DNA of 64,000 nt from Streptomyces sp. WM6386 (GTDB taxonomy: Bacteria; Actinomycetota; Actinomycetes; Streptomycetales; Streptomycetaceae): assembly GCF_000972385.1 (NCBI RefSeq), contig NZ_JXTE01000001.1:62001-126000 (forward strand). The letters are read 5' to 3'. Under the pieces are notes generated by a model, which made no database searches, had not been told where the DNA came from, and worked only from the letters and a program-made list of their open reading frames with translations. Below, piece by piece: positions 1 through 10,119 of the stretch; positions within the stretch are counted from its first letter, which is position 1, and every line of letters begins with the position of its first letter. The position numbers and the translations under genes were made by a program.

Positions 1-192
1 CTCGCCGAGAACCAGCCCTACGCCGAGCGCGCCCCCTGGGCCGTCCTCGCCCCGGCCGCCGTACTCGCCCTGCTCGGCGCGCTCGCGGTCACCGCGGCGG
101 GAGGAGTGCGCACCCCGCGCCGCACCCCGCGTCCACCCGTGACCGAACCCGAACAGCAGCCTCGTACAAGGGAACTGGTGGAAGCCCGATGA
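1..192 (+). CDS. C-terminal fragment of a membrane protein, possibly an ABC permease
   Basis: The window opens inside this gene, so only the last 63 codons are visible. They contain one hydrophobic helix (AVLAPAAVLALLGALAVTAA) followed by a basic, proline-rich cytoplasmic tail. A final membrane helix preceded by an ERAPW-like stretch is common at the end of DppC/OppC-type peptide or metal permeases, so that is my best guess, but nothing diagnostic remains. The TGA overlaps the ATG of the next gene (ATGA at 189-192), so the two are translationally coupled and may act together in transport. Confidence 0.45.
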   Translation, partial: LAENQPYAERAPWAVLAPAAVLALLGALAVTAAGGVRTPRRTPRPPVTEPEQQPRTRELVEAR

Positions 193-1418
193 GCAGCTCG
201 CTGTCGACCGCCCTGCGCGGGACGCCGGACCGTACCCGCCTCACCCCCCTCCTGCGGCTGCTGATCCTCACCCAACTCGCCTTCAACGTCGGCTTCTTCG
301 CGGTGCTGCCGTTCCTGTCCGAGCACCTCGGCACGGCGGTGGGCATGGTGGGCTGGATGGTCGGGTTCGTGCTGGGGCTGAGGACCTTCAGCCAGCAGGG
401 TCTGTTCGTGGTGGGCGGGGCGCTCGCCGACCGGTACGGGATCCGGCCGGTCGTGCTCGCGGGCTGCGCGCTGCGGATCGCCGGGTTCGCCTGGCTCGGG
501 TACGCCGAGGCGACCTGGGCGGTCATCGGGGCCGTGCTGCTGATCGGGTTCGCCGCCGCGCTGTTCTCCCCCGCGGTCGAGTCCGAGGTGGCCCGGCAGG
601 CCGTCGTCCACGAGGAGGAGGGCGGCGGATCCCGTACCCGGGTGCTCGCGCTGTTCACCGTGGCCGGACAGGCGGGGGCGTTCGTCGGGCCGCTGCTGGG
701 CGCGCTGCTGCTGGCGGTGGACTTCCGCAGCGTGTGTCTCGCCGGTGCCGGGATCTTCGTGCTCGTCCTCGCCGGGCACGCGTGGCTGCTGCCGCAGCAC
801 ATCCCGGGACGCCAGCGGGTCCACGTCAAGGGCGGGATACGGGTGTTGGTGCGCAACCGGCGCTTCCTCGCGCTGTGCTGCGCGTACGGCGCCTATCTGC
901 TCGCCTACAACCAGCTCTATCTCGCCCTGCCCGCCGAGGTGGAGCGGGCCACCGGCTCCCAGTCCGCGCTGGCCTGGCTGTTCGCCCTGTCCTCGCTGCT
1001 GGTGGTGACCGCCCAGCTGCCCGTCACCCGCTGGGTGGGGCACCGGCTCGCACTGCGCCGCTCGATGATGGCCGGACTGCTGCTGATCGCCGCCGGGTTC
1101 GCCGTCGTGGCGCTCGCCCGGCCGGCCGGCTGGACAGGGACGGCGGGGCTGCTGCCCGCGGCCGGGTTCGTCGTGCTGCTCACCCTCGGCCAGATGCTCG
1201 TCGCCCCCGTCGCCCGCGCCTGGGTCCCCGACCTCGCCGAGGAGGGGCGGCTCGGCCTCTACACCGGCGCGCTGTCCTCGGTCTCCGGCCTGATCGTGCT
1301 GGTCGGCAGCTCACTGACCGGCACACTCCTCGACAGCGGGCTGCCGGCGGCCGTGCCATGGCTGGTGCTGGCCGCCGTACCGGCCGCGGCGATCGCACTG
1401 CTGCCGCGCCGTCCCTGA
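189..1418 (+). CDS. MFS transporter
   Basis: A 409-residue, very hydrophobic protein with about 12 predicted membrane helices, the usual size for a drug:H+ antiporter of the major facilitator superfamily. A loop between helices 2 and 3 carries GALADRYGIRPVV, which fits the MFS motif A pattern (G-x3-D-R-x-G-x-R), so the family call is strong. The substrate cannot be read from sequence. The start is fixed by the 4-nt overlap with the preceding permease fragment. The tail contains RRP and is followed by two GC-rich hairpins (from about 1451) shared with the convergent gene. Confidence 0.85.
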   Translation: MSSSLSTALRGTPDRTRLTPLLRLLILTQLAFNVGFFAVLPFLSEHLGTAVGMVGWMVGFVLGLRTFSQQGLFVVGGALADRYGIRPVVLAGCALRIAGFAWLGYAEATWAVIGAVLLIGFAAALFSPAVESEVARQAVVHEEEGGGSRTRVLALFTVAGQAGAFVGPLLGALLLAVDFRSVCLAGAGIFVLVLAGHAWLLPQHIPGRQRVHVKGGIRVLVRNRRFLALCCAYGAYLLAYNQLYLALPAEVERATGSQSALAWLFALSSLLVVTAQLPVTRWVGHRLALRRSMMAGLLLIAAGFAVVALARPAGWTGTAGLLPAAGFVVLLTLGQMLVAPVARAWVPDLAEEGRLGLYTGALSSVSGLIVLVGSSLTGTLLDSGLPAAVPWLVLAAVPAAAIALLPRRP

Positions 1419-1448
1419 GCGGGTCGGGTGAAGTCCGTTATGGTTCGG

Positions 1449-1512
1449 CAGCGCCCTGAAGGGGCGCGGGGCCGTATCCATATGCGGCTCCGCCGCGGGG
1501 CGCGACCAGCCT
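1449..1512. terminator. Paired GC-rich hairpins between convergent genes, Streptomyces-type intergenic repeat
   Basis: GCGCCC-TGAAG-GGGCGC at 1451-1467 forms one stem-loop and GCGGC-TCC-GCCGC at about 1484-1496 forms a second. They are followed by GGGGCGCGACCAGCC. This arrangement resembles a small repeat I recall as common in Streptomyces intergenic regions. It lies between the convergent MFS gene and the CDP-alcohol phosphatidyltransferase gene and can act as a bidirectional, U-tract-less terminator. Confidence 0.6.
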
Positions 1513-1575
1513 CGACGGCGCCGCGGACGGCCGACGGCACATCGCGGCACTTCCCGCGGAGCGCTCAGGGCCTGT

Positions 1576-2334
1576 TCATCCGGCGACCAGCTCGCGCACG
1601 TCCTCCAGCAGGACCTCCTCGATCCGGGAGGTGCGCAGCAGCCACAGGACGTCCCGGCCGAACGACCACACCAGCGCGCCCAGCGCCGTCGCGACGACCC
1701 CGAACTCCAGGGCGTACGGCAGCAGGCCCGAGGCGGCCAGGAGCAGGAACACTCCCTGGAGGGCGGCCACCGTCTTGCGGGCCGTGCTCGGCGGGAGCGG
1801 GGCGTTCAGCCACGGCCAGAGGCGGGCGGCGGCGACGAAGGCGTAGCGCATACCGCCGATCAGCAGGACCCACGGGCCGTGCGCCATGGACACGTAGACG
1901 CTGAGCACCAGGATCAGGAACGCGTCGACCTCCATGTCGAAGCGGGCGCCGAGCGGGGTGGAGGTGCCGGTGCGGCGGGCGACCTTGCCGTCGACGCCGT
2001 CGAGGATCAGGGCCACGGCCGTCAGACCGACGAAGAGGGTGACCGGCGGTGAACTCTGGAAGGAGTCGGCGACCAGGGCCGTGACCCCGCCGACCAGGGT
2101 GGCCCGGCCGAGCGTCACGCGGTTGGCGGGGCCGAAGGAGCGCGGACGGTGGCGGTGCAGGGCCCGGGAGAGCACCGCCCAGGTGGCGACGGCGAAGACG
2201 AGACCGGTCAGCCAGCCCGCCGGTCCCATGCCGATCGCCGTCCCGAGCAGAGCCAGCAACAGGATCTGCAGACCCGCCCCCACAGCGGTCTCCTGCTGGA
2301 CCAGCCTTGCGTCGTAAGTGTTGTTCAGGGCCAC
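1576..2334 (-). CDS. CDP-alcohol phosphatidyltransferase
   Basis: A 252-residue polytopic membrane enzyme of the CDP-alcohol phosphotransferase superfamily, which transfers a phosphoalcohol from CDP-diacylglycerol or a similar CDP-alcohol. The full signature D-x2-D-G-x2-A-R-x8-G-x3-D-x3-D is present (DGVDGKVARR, then G-ARF-D-MEV-D), so it should be active. The GTG start at 2334 is chosen because GGAGG sits 7 nt upstream. An upstream in-frame extension has no ribosome binding site. It is divergent from the dehydrogenase of the pterin-like cluster with a 107-bp shared control region. The acceptor alcohol is unknown. A lipid or polyol-phosphate role in that cluster is inference. Confidence 0.85.
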   Translation of the reverse strand: MALNNTYDARLVQQETAVGAGLQILLLALLGTAIGMGPAGWLTGLVFAVATWAVLSRALHRHRPRSFGPANRVTLGRATLVGGVTALVADSFQSSPPVTLFVGLTAVALILDGVDGKVARRTGTSTPLGARFDMEVDAFLILVLSVYVSMAHGPWVLLIGGMRYAFVAAARLWPWLNAPLPPSTARKTVAALQGVFLLLAASGLLPYALEFGVVATALGALVWSFGRDVLWLLRTSRIEEVLLEDVRELVAG

Positions 2335-2441
2335 CGAACATCCTCCGGCCGTGTGACAGAGTCGATCAACGCCGCGTACTGTGCGCGACCTGTGCACACC
2401 TCGGTACGTGAACCACTTCCCAAGCGTTCAGGAGGATGCCG

Positions 2442-3425
2442 ATGAAGCGCACCGCGAGTGCTTTCTGGCTCAACAGCCCCGGTGCGGGTGAGATACGTGA
2501 GGTCACCCTCCCGGCCCCCTCCGAGGGGGAAGTACTGGTCCGCGCCCTGTACTCCGGCGTCAGCCGCGGCACGGAGACTCTCGTCTTCCGCGGCGGGGTC
2601 CCCGAGAGCCAGCACGCGGCCATGCGGGCGCCGTTCCAGGAGGGCGACTTCCCGGCACCCGTGAAGTACGGCTACCTCAGCGTCGGAGAGGTCGAGGAGG
2701 GCCCGGCGGACCTCGTGGGCGCTACGGTCTTCTGCCTCTACCCGCACCAGACGCGCTACGTCGTCCCGGTGACCGCCGTGACCCGGGTGCCCGAGAACGT
2801 GCCCGCCGAACGGGCGATCCTGGCCGGGACGGTGGAGACCGCCGTCAACGCGGCCTGGGACGCGGCGCCGTTGGTCGGCGACCGGATCGCCGTGGTCGGC
2901 GGCGGCATGATCGGCTGCTCGGTCGCCGCACTGCTGGCCCGCTTCCCCGGCGTACGGATCCAGCTGGTCGACGCCGACCCGGCGCGGGCGAAGGTCGCGA
3001 AGGCCCTCGGCGTCGACTTCGCGCTGCCGCGGGACGCGCTGGGGGAGTGCGACCTCGTCGTCCACGCCAGCGCCACCGAACAGGGACTGGCCCGCTCCCT
3101 GGAACTGCTGACACCCGAGGGCACCGTCCTTGAACTCAGCTGGTACGGCGACCGGCAGGTCAGCCTTCCGCTCGGTGAGGCCTTCCACTCCCGGCGGCTC
3201 GTCATCCGCAGCAGCCAGGTCGGCACCGTCTCCCCGGCCCGCCGCTCCAGCCGTACGTATGCCGACCGGCTGGCCCTCGCCCTCGAACTGCTCGCCGACC
3301 CGGCGCTCGACGCGCTCGTCACGGGGGAAAGCGCGTTCGAGGAGCTGCCACAGGTGATGCCCAGGCTCACTTCCGGGGAAATTCCTGCTCTTTGTCACCG
3401 CGTGAGGTACGGCAAGAGCGCCTGA
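2442..3425 (+). CDS. Zinc-type medium-chain dehydrogenase/reductase
   Basis: A 327-residue protein with the two-domain layout of medium-chain dehydrogenases: an N-terminal GroES-like domain (LPAPSEGEVLVRALYSGVSRG) and a Rossmann domain whose nucleotide motif is VVGGGMIGCSVAALLA. The usual catalytic Cys/His zinc set is not obvious, as in the 2-desacetyl-2-hydroxyethyl bacteriochlorophyllide A dehydrogenase-like subgroup. ATG 2442 is preferred over ATG 2436 because GGAGG at 2431-2435 abuts the earlier ATG and is 6 nt from the later one. It lies 116 bp upstream of the PTPS-like gene and is probably the first gene of that cluster. It may oxidise a side-chain alcohol of the cluster product, which is inference. 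Confidence 0.8.
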   Translation: MKRTASAFWLNSPGAGEIREVTLPAPSEGEVLVRALYSGVSRGTETLVFRGGVPESQHAAMRAPFQEGDFPAPVKYGYLSVGEVEEGPADLVGATVFCLYPHQTRYVVPVTAVTRVPENVPAERAILAGTVETAVNAAWDAAPLVGDRIAVVGGGMIGCSVAALLARFPGVRIQLVDADPARAKVAKALGVDFALPRDALGECDLVVHASATEQGLARSLELLTPEGTVLELSWYGDRQVSLPLGEAFHSRRLVIRSSQVGTVSPARRSSRTYADRLALALELLADPALDALVTGESAFEELPQVMPRLTSGEIPALCHRVRYGKSA

Positions 3426-3478
3426 CCTGAGAAAAGAGTGAGAGACGGCTGAACGCGGGGAAGCGAGGAGCCGTATAA

Positions 3479-5123
<1,645 letters not shown>

Positions 5124-5127
<4 letters not shown>

Positions 5128-6185
5128 GGAAGACGGCTACGACGACACAGCGCGCGGGACGGATTCCGGCGCAGGCGGGACCGAGGGACGTGGCAGGGGT
5201 GGAGTCCGAGATGGCCGGCGAAACCCCGACGTCCTCGGTGTCATCGGCGTCCGCCGACCCCGGCACCGACACGGAGTCCGTGATCCCCGGCGCCGGCCCC
5301 GCCGCCCGCCCCGGTGAGCGGCCCACCGTACGGCTGCGCGAGGACGGGCCCGAGGAGCAGCCCCGGTACGCGCCCGAGTGGCTGGAGCTGCGGGAGCCCG
5401 CCGATGCCGGCGCTCGCTCGCTCGATCTGCTCGACCCGCTGCGGATCCGGCTCGCCAACCTGCCCGGCAAGGCCGGGGTGACCGTGCACGACCTCGGGTG
5501 CGGTACCGGGTCGATGGGCCGCTGGCTCGCGCCCCGCCTCGACGGCCCCCAGCACTGGGTGCTGCACGACCGCGACCCCTACCTCCTGCACTTCGCGGCC
5601 GTCGCCTCCCCGCGGGTCGCCGCGGACGGCAGCCGGGTCACCGTCGAGACCCGGCGCGGTGACGTCGGCCGGCTGACCCCGGACGCCCTCGCGGGTGCCT
5701 CCCTGGTGACGGCCTCCGCACTCCTGGACGTCCTCACCCGCGAGGAGATCGAGACCCTGGCCGCCGCCTGCACCGGCGCCGGCTGCCCGGCCCTGCTCAC
5801 GCTCTCCGTGGCCGGCCGCGTCGACTTCACCCCGTCCGACCCGATGGACACCGAGATCGCCGAGGCGTTCAACGCCCACCAGCGGCGCTCGGGCCTGCTC
5901 GGCCCGGATGCGGTCACGGTGGCCTGCGAGGCCTTCTCCGAACTCGGCGCGACGGTACGGCTGAACCCGAGCCCCTGGCGGCTGGGCCCCGCCGAGTCCG
6001 CGCTCACGGCCCAGTGGCTGCGCGGCTGGGTCGGCGCCGCGGTGGAACAGCGCCCGGAGCTGCGCGAGCGCGCGGACCGCTACCTCCGCGCCCGGCTGGA
6101 GGCCTGCGAGGCGGGCGAGTTGAGCGTGGTCGTCCACCACACCGACCTACTGGCACTGTCCCGCCCGACGGGCGGGGCGGCATGA
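5124..6185 (+). CDS. Class I SAM-dependent methyltransferase
   Basis: A 353-residue protein. The first 70 or so residues are Ser/Pro/Ala-rich and look disordered. The Rossmann methyltransferase core starts near residue 110 with motif I VHDLGCGTGSMGRW, and later strands (VLHDRDP, ASLVTASALLDVL) fit motifs II and III. ATG 5124 has AGGAGG just upstream and overlaps the glycosyltransferase TGA by ATGA. A much longer upstream reading frame is only a shadow of the glycosyltransferase gene. It is coupled on both sides, so it belongs to the same pathway. The target atom (O, N or C) cannot be read from sequence. Confidence 0.85.
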
Positions 6186-7576
6186 GCGTGGAGACGGTAC
6201 GGGCGGCCCACGCGGGCCTGCGGGGGCCGGGCCGACGCAGGCGGTGGGCCGGGGTGAGCCGGGGGCGCGGCCGCGTCGCGGTGACGCCGGTGGACGCGAC
6301 CGCGTCGGTGCTGGGCGTGGCCGGCTTCCCGGCGCGTACGGCGGTGGCGGAACGGTACGCCGACACGGCGACCGGCGGGGCACGTCCCGAGGCCGGCTCC
6401 GCCACCCTCGCCCTCCCGCCCGCCAAGGCCGTCCCGCCGCCGCCCGTCGCCGTCTCCGGGGACCGCATCGGCGTGATCGTCTCCGCCCCCCGGCCCGACA
6501 CCGCCCCGGCCGCCCCCGGCGCCTCCTGGTGGCGAAACGTTCTCGCCCGCCTCAAGTCGCCCGCCGTACGCACCCACGTCGGCAGCGCCGTCGGCGTGGT
6601 CATCCTCGCCGTTCTGCTGTGGCGGCTCGGCACCGGCGTCTTCCTCGACGGGTTGCGCCGGATCGACGGGGCGACCCTGCTGGCCGCGCTCGGGATCGGC
6701 GTGGTCACCACCGTCTTCAGCGCCTGGCGCTGGCAGCTGGTCGCCCGGGGCCTGAAGATCCGGCTGCCGCTCGGTGCGGCCGTGGCCTCGTACTACCGGG
6801 CCCTGTTCCTCAACGCCGCCCTGCCCGGTGGCGTTCTCGGCGATGTGCACCGGGCGGTACGGCACGGGCGCAGCACCCAGGAGCTCGGGCGCTGTGTGCG
6901 GGCCGTCGTCCTCGAACGGGTCGCCGGGCAGCTCGCGTTGGCGGTCGTCGGCGCCGCGGTGCTGCTGACCATGCCGTCACCGGTGCTCTCCCAGGCCCGC
7001 CATCTCGCGCCGCTGCTCGTGTTCGCCACGCTGGGAGCGCTGGCCGTCGTGCTCGCCCTGCGGATGAACCGGGCGCCCTCACGGGCCGGCAAGGCCCTGC
7101 GCGAGGCCCGCGAGGGACTGCTGTCGCGGCAGAACGGGCCCGGTGTCGTGCTGTCCTCCGCTGTCGTCCTCGCCGGACACCTCGCGATGTTCGTGCTCGC
7201 CGCCCGCGTCGCCGGTTCCGCCGCCTCCGTCGCCGTCCTGCTGCCGATCGCCGTGCTCGCCCTGCTCGCCATGGGCCTGCCGCTCAACGTCGGCGGCTGG
7301 GGCCCGCGCGAGGGCGTCACCGCCTGGGCGTTCGGCGCCGCCGGTCTGGGCGCCGGCAGCGGGCTGGCCGTCGCCGTCGTCTACGGGGTGCTCTCGCTGG
7401 CGGCCAGCCTGCCCGGCGTCATCGTCCTGCTCGCCCGCTATCCGCGCGCCGAATCGTCGTCGGAGGTGAGCAGTGAGAAATACGTGCCGAAGGATTCCGT
7501 CAGGCTCGCCAACAGCGCTTTGCCCTTTTCCGCCGAACCCAGCGAAGGACGGCCGATGACACCGGAATCGGTATAG
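6182..7576 (+). CDS. Flippase-like (LPG synthase transmembrane-domain) membrane protein
   Basis: A 464-residue protein. A basic, Pro/Ala-rich N-terminal region of about 120 residues precedes a block of seven to eight membrane helices typical of the lysylphosphatidylglycerol-synthase TM / AglD2 'flippase-like' family (SWWRNVLARLKSP, then HVGSAVGVVILAVLLWRLG; signature GGWGPREGVTAW near the end). ATG 6182 overlaps the methyltransferase TGA. The last 46 codons run antisense through the convergent creatininase gene and show lower GC3, suggesting the original stop was lost. It may handle a lipid-linked or amphipathic intermediate of the cluster, which is inference from the family and the nearby CDP-alcohol transferase. 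Confidence 0.8.
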   Translation: MSVETVRAAHAGLRGPGRRRRWAGVSRGRGRVAVTPVDATASVLGVAGFPARTAVAERYADTATGGARPEAGSATLALPPAKAVPPPPVAVSGDRIGVIVSAPRPDTAPAAPGASWWRNVLARLKSPAVRTHVGSAVGVVILAVLLWRLGTGVFLDGLRRIDGATLLAALGIGVVTTVFSAWRWQLVARGLKIRLPLGAAVASYYRALFLNAALPGGVLGDVHRAVRHGRSTQELGRCVRAVVLERVAGQLALAVVGAAVLLTMPSPVLSQARHLAPLLVFATLGALAVVLALRMNRAPSRAGKALREAREGLLSRQNGPGVVLSSAVVLAGHLAMFVLAARVAGSAASVAVLLPIAVLALLAMGLPLNVGGWGPREGVTAWAFGAAGLGAGSGLAVAVVYGVLSLAASLPGVIVLLARYPRAESSSEVSSEKYVPKDSVRLANSALPFSAEPSEGRPMTPESV

Positions 7577-8208
7577 GCGGACATACCGAGGGTGAGCAGA
7601 TGACGTCGGTCGTCGGCGACGAAATCGGTGGTCTCATAACCGGGTCGGACGAATTCGGGATGAGCGTGCAGAAGGATGGAGGTCTCGATTTCCCCCGCAT
7701 GCATGTCGGTGAGCAGCGAGGTGACCACCCCCGACTGCTCCCGGGCCGTCTCCCAGTCCTCCGGGGCCGGGAACAGCGCCATTCGCTCGCCGCAGGCGGA
7801 GGATTCCTGAACGACGTTGCCCAGTACGTAGTTTCCGCCGTGCCCGTTGACCACGACCAGCGTCTCGACGCCGGACCGGCGGAGCGAAGACGCTATGTCC
7901 CGTATCACCGAGTGAAGGGTCACCGAGGAGATGCTGACGGTTCCCGCCCACGCCGCGTGCTCGTGCGAGCAGGAGATCGTCACGGGAGGGAGGAGGTGCA
8001 CCGGGTATGCCGCGGCGATCTCCCGGGCGACGGCGCAGGCGACGAGCGTGTCGGTCGCCAGCGGAAGGAACGGGCCGTGCTGTTCGAAGCTCCCGACGGG
8101 AAGGACGGCGACCTGTCGTGAGACACCCTCGCCCCGCGCCCGTACGTCTTCCGTGGTGTCCGCCGGCAACGTACCGTGCTCCGCCGACCGCGTTTGCGAA
8201 CCACTCAT
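7438..8208 (-). CDS. Creatininase-family amidohydrolase, candidate FAPy deformylase
   Basis: A 256-residue member of the creatininase (urease-fold-unrelated) metallohydrolases. Metal ligands line up as Glu42 and His44 (FEQHG), Asp53 (ATD), His123 (NGHGGN) and Glu173 (HAGEIETS). The family includes creatininase, mycofactocin MftE and archaeal ArfB, which removes the formyl group from the formamidopyrimidine nucleotide FAPy. Divergent pairing, only 41 bp apart, with a GTP cyclohydrolase II paralog expected to make FAPy points to the ArfB-like role (inference). Its 3' end overlaps the convergent flippase-like gene by 139 bp. The ATG start has only a weak AAAG-type ribosome binding site. Confidence 0.85.
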   Translation of the reverse strand: MSGSQTRSAEHGTLPADTTEDVRARGEGVSRQVAVLPVGSFEQHGPFLPLATDTLVACAVAREIAAAYPVHLLPPVTISCSHEHAAWAGTVSISSVTLHSVIRDIASSLRRSGVETLVVVNGHGGNYVLGNVVQESSACGERMALFPAPEDWETAREQSGVVTSLLTDMHAGEIETSILLHAHPEFVRPGYETTDFVADDRRHLLTLGMSAYTDSGVIGRPSLGSAEKGKALLASLTESFGTYFSLLTSDDDSARG

Positions 8209-8249
8209 TCTTTCACGGCCTTTCGTCTCTGCTTAGGAACTCGAGAATC

Positions 8250-8909
8250 ATGACAGAAAAAGTTGGCGTACTCGGCAAGAAGACCCCACAGCGTACGGGC
8301 GTGGAACGCGTCGTGAATGCTCCGCTGCCCACCGTGTACGGTGAATTCAGGGCGGTCGGTTACCTCGACCACGATCGCGGTGACGAGCAAGTGGCCCTGG
8401 TCTACGGCGAGATCGGCACGGACGAGGTCCTGACCCGGCTGCACTCCGAATGCCTGACCGGTGACGCCTTCGGCTCCCGGCACTGCGAGTGCGGCGAACA
8501 GCTCGACTCGGCCCTCAAGGCCGTCGTCGCCGAGGGCAGCGGCATCGTCGTCTACCTGCGGGGCCACGAGGGCCGCGGCATCGGACTGCTCGCCAAGCTG
8601 CGCGCCATGGCCCTGCAGGCGGAGGGCCTGGACACCGTCGAGGCGAACCTCGCCCTCGGCCTGCCGGTGGACGCCCGCGACTACGGGGTCGCCGCCGGGA
8701 TGCTGCACGACCTGGGCGTGCGCTCGGTGCGGCTGATGTCCAACAACCCCGACAAGCGCGAGGCGTTGGTACGCCACGGCATCGAGGTCGCCGAGACCGT
8801 CCCGCTGCTGATAGCGCCGTGCGAGAGCAACATCACCTACCTGCGCACCAAGCGGGAGCGGCTGGACCACCACCTGCCGCATCTGGACGCGGTGGCCCAC
8901 CTGTCCTGA
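8250..8909 (+). CDS. GTP cyclohydrolase II paralog with Tyr-to-Met change at residue 120
   Basis: A 219-residue stand-alone GTP cyclohydrolase II domain without the RibB half found in RibAB fusions. The zinc cysteines are Cys68, Cys79 and Cys81 (HSECLTGDAFG then RHCECG), and LRGHEGRGIGLL and TVEANLALGL are conserved. The residue that is Tyr in E. coli RibA (KIRAYALQ) is Met120 here (KLRAMALQ). In S. coelicolor the paralog with this same Met (SCO6655) is, as I recall, reported to stop at the formylated pyrimidine FAPy rather than releasing formate. It is therefore unlikely to serve riboflavin synthesis. The ATG has AGGA about 12 nt upstream and shares a tiny divergent promoter region with the creatininase gene. 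Confidence 0.9.
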   Translation: MTEKVGVLGKKTPQRTGVERVVNAPLPTVYGEFRAVGYLDHDRGDEQVALVYGEIGTDEVLTRLHSECLTGDAFGSRHCECGEQLDSALKAVVAEGSGIVVYLRGHEGRGIGLLAKLRAMALQAEGLDTVEANLALGLPVDARDYGVAAGMLHDLGVRSVRLMSNNPDKREALVRHGIEVAETVPLLIAPCESNITYLRTKRERLDHHLPHLDAVAHLS

Positions 8910-8973
8910 TTACGGGCACCGGCGTCCGGACAGGAAGAGGGGACCGGCCCCGACATCCCTGGGAGGCTCGCTC

Positions 8974-10119
8974 GTGAGGACGCAGGCAAACGCCGTGGTG
9001 ATCGGCGGCGGAGTGATCGGCGCGAGCATCGCCTACCACCTCGCCGCCGCCGGTGTCCGCGACATCGTCCTCGTCGAACGCGACGAACTGGCCTCCGGGT
9101 CCACGTCGAAGGCGGCCGGAGGGGTGCGGGCCCAGTTCTCCGACGCCCTCAACGTGCTGCTCGGCGCGCGCAGCCTGGAGGCGTTCGGCCGGTTCCGGGA
9201 AGAGGTCGGCCACGACATCGGCCTGCACCGCGTCGGCTATCTGTTCCTGCTGTCGACGCCCGAGGACGTGGCCTCCTTCGAGGCGGGGGTGCGACTGCAG
9301 AACTCCCTCGGCGTGCCCAGCCGCATGCTCACCCCGAAGGAGGCCCGCACGCTCTCCCCGCTGATCAGCACCGACGGGCTGCTGGCCGCCGCCTTCTCGC
9401 CGGACGACGGCCACTGCACCCCCGAGGCCGTCGTCCACGGCTACGCCTCCGCCGCCCGCGCCCTGGGCGCCCGCATCCTGCGGCACACCGAGGTCACCGG
9501 CATCACCGTGCAGGGCGACACCATCAGGGCCGTCGAGACGACGCTCGGCACCATCTGCACCGACACGGTGGTCTGCGCGGCCGGCGCCTGGTCACGCGCG
9601 ATCGGGAAGATGGTCGGCGTGGATCTGCCGGTGGAGCCGCTGCGCCGCCAGATCGCGGTCACCGCGCCGGTCCAGGGCCTGCCGCCCGGCCTGCCGATGA
9701 CCATCGACTTCAGCAGCACCCTCTACTTCCACCGCGAGGGCCCCGGCCTCCTGCTGGGCATGTCCGACCCCGACGAGCGCCCCGGCTTCGCCACCGACAC
9801 CCACGACCGCTGGATCCCCCGCCTCGCCGCCGCCATGGAGCACCGCGCCCCCTCCCTCCTGGACCTGCGTCGCACCGGCGGCTGGGCGGGCCTGTACGAG
9901 GTCACCCCGGACCACAACGCCCTGATCGGCGAGGCGACTTCGGTATCCCGTTTTCTGTATGCGACCGGCTTCTCCGGTCATGGTTTCCTCCAGGGACCGG
10001 CCGTCGGCGAGGTCGTCCGTGACCTGTGCCTGGGCCGCGTACCCTTCGTGGACGTCAGCCCGTTGAACGCCGGCCGGTTCGCGGCCGACGCCCCGCGCCC
10101 GGAGGCCAACCGCGTATGA
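8974..10119 (+). CDS. FAD-dependent amine/amino-acid oxidoreductase (DAO family)
   Basis: A 381-residue flavoprotein of the glycine/sarcosine oxidase family. The N-terminus has the FAD Rossmann motif VVIGGGVIGASIAYHLAAAG and an ERDELASGSTSKAAGG flavin contact, and the C-terminus has GGWAGLYEVTPDHNALIG and ATGFSGHGFLQGP, typical of sarcosine oxidase beta-subunit-like proteins. GTG 8974 is supported by GGAGG 7 nt upstream. It starts 64 bp after the GTP cyclohydrolase paralog and overlaps the next gene by ATGA. With two saccharopine-dehydrogenase-type partners, a secondary amine such as a saccharopine, opine or pipecolate compound is a likely substrate (inference). Confidence 0.85.
   Translation: MRTQANAVVIGGGVIGASIAYHLAAAGVRDIVLVERDELASGSTSKAAGGVRAQFSDALNVLLGARSLEAFGRFREEVGHDIGLHRVGYLFLLSTPEDVASFEAGVRLQNSLGVPSRMLTPKEARTLSPLISTDGLLAAAFSPDDGHCTPEAVVHGYASAARALGARILRHTEVTGITVQGDTIRAVETTLGTICTDTVVCAAGAWSRAIGKMVGVDLPVEPLRRQIAVTAPVQGLPPGLPMTIDFSSTLYFHREGPGLLLGMSDPDERPGFATDTHDRWIPRLAAAMEHRAPSLLDLRRTGGWAGLYEVTPDHNALIGEATSVSRFLYATGFSGHGFLQGPAVGEVVRDLCLGRVPFVDVSPLNAGRFAADAPRPEANRV

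Noticed and set aside
18..1043. 341-codon minus-strand frame across the first MFS gene
   Set aside because: Low-complexity Gly/Arg/Gln translation typical of antisense GC-rich DNA.
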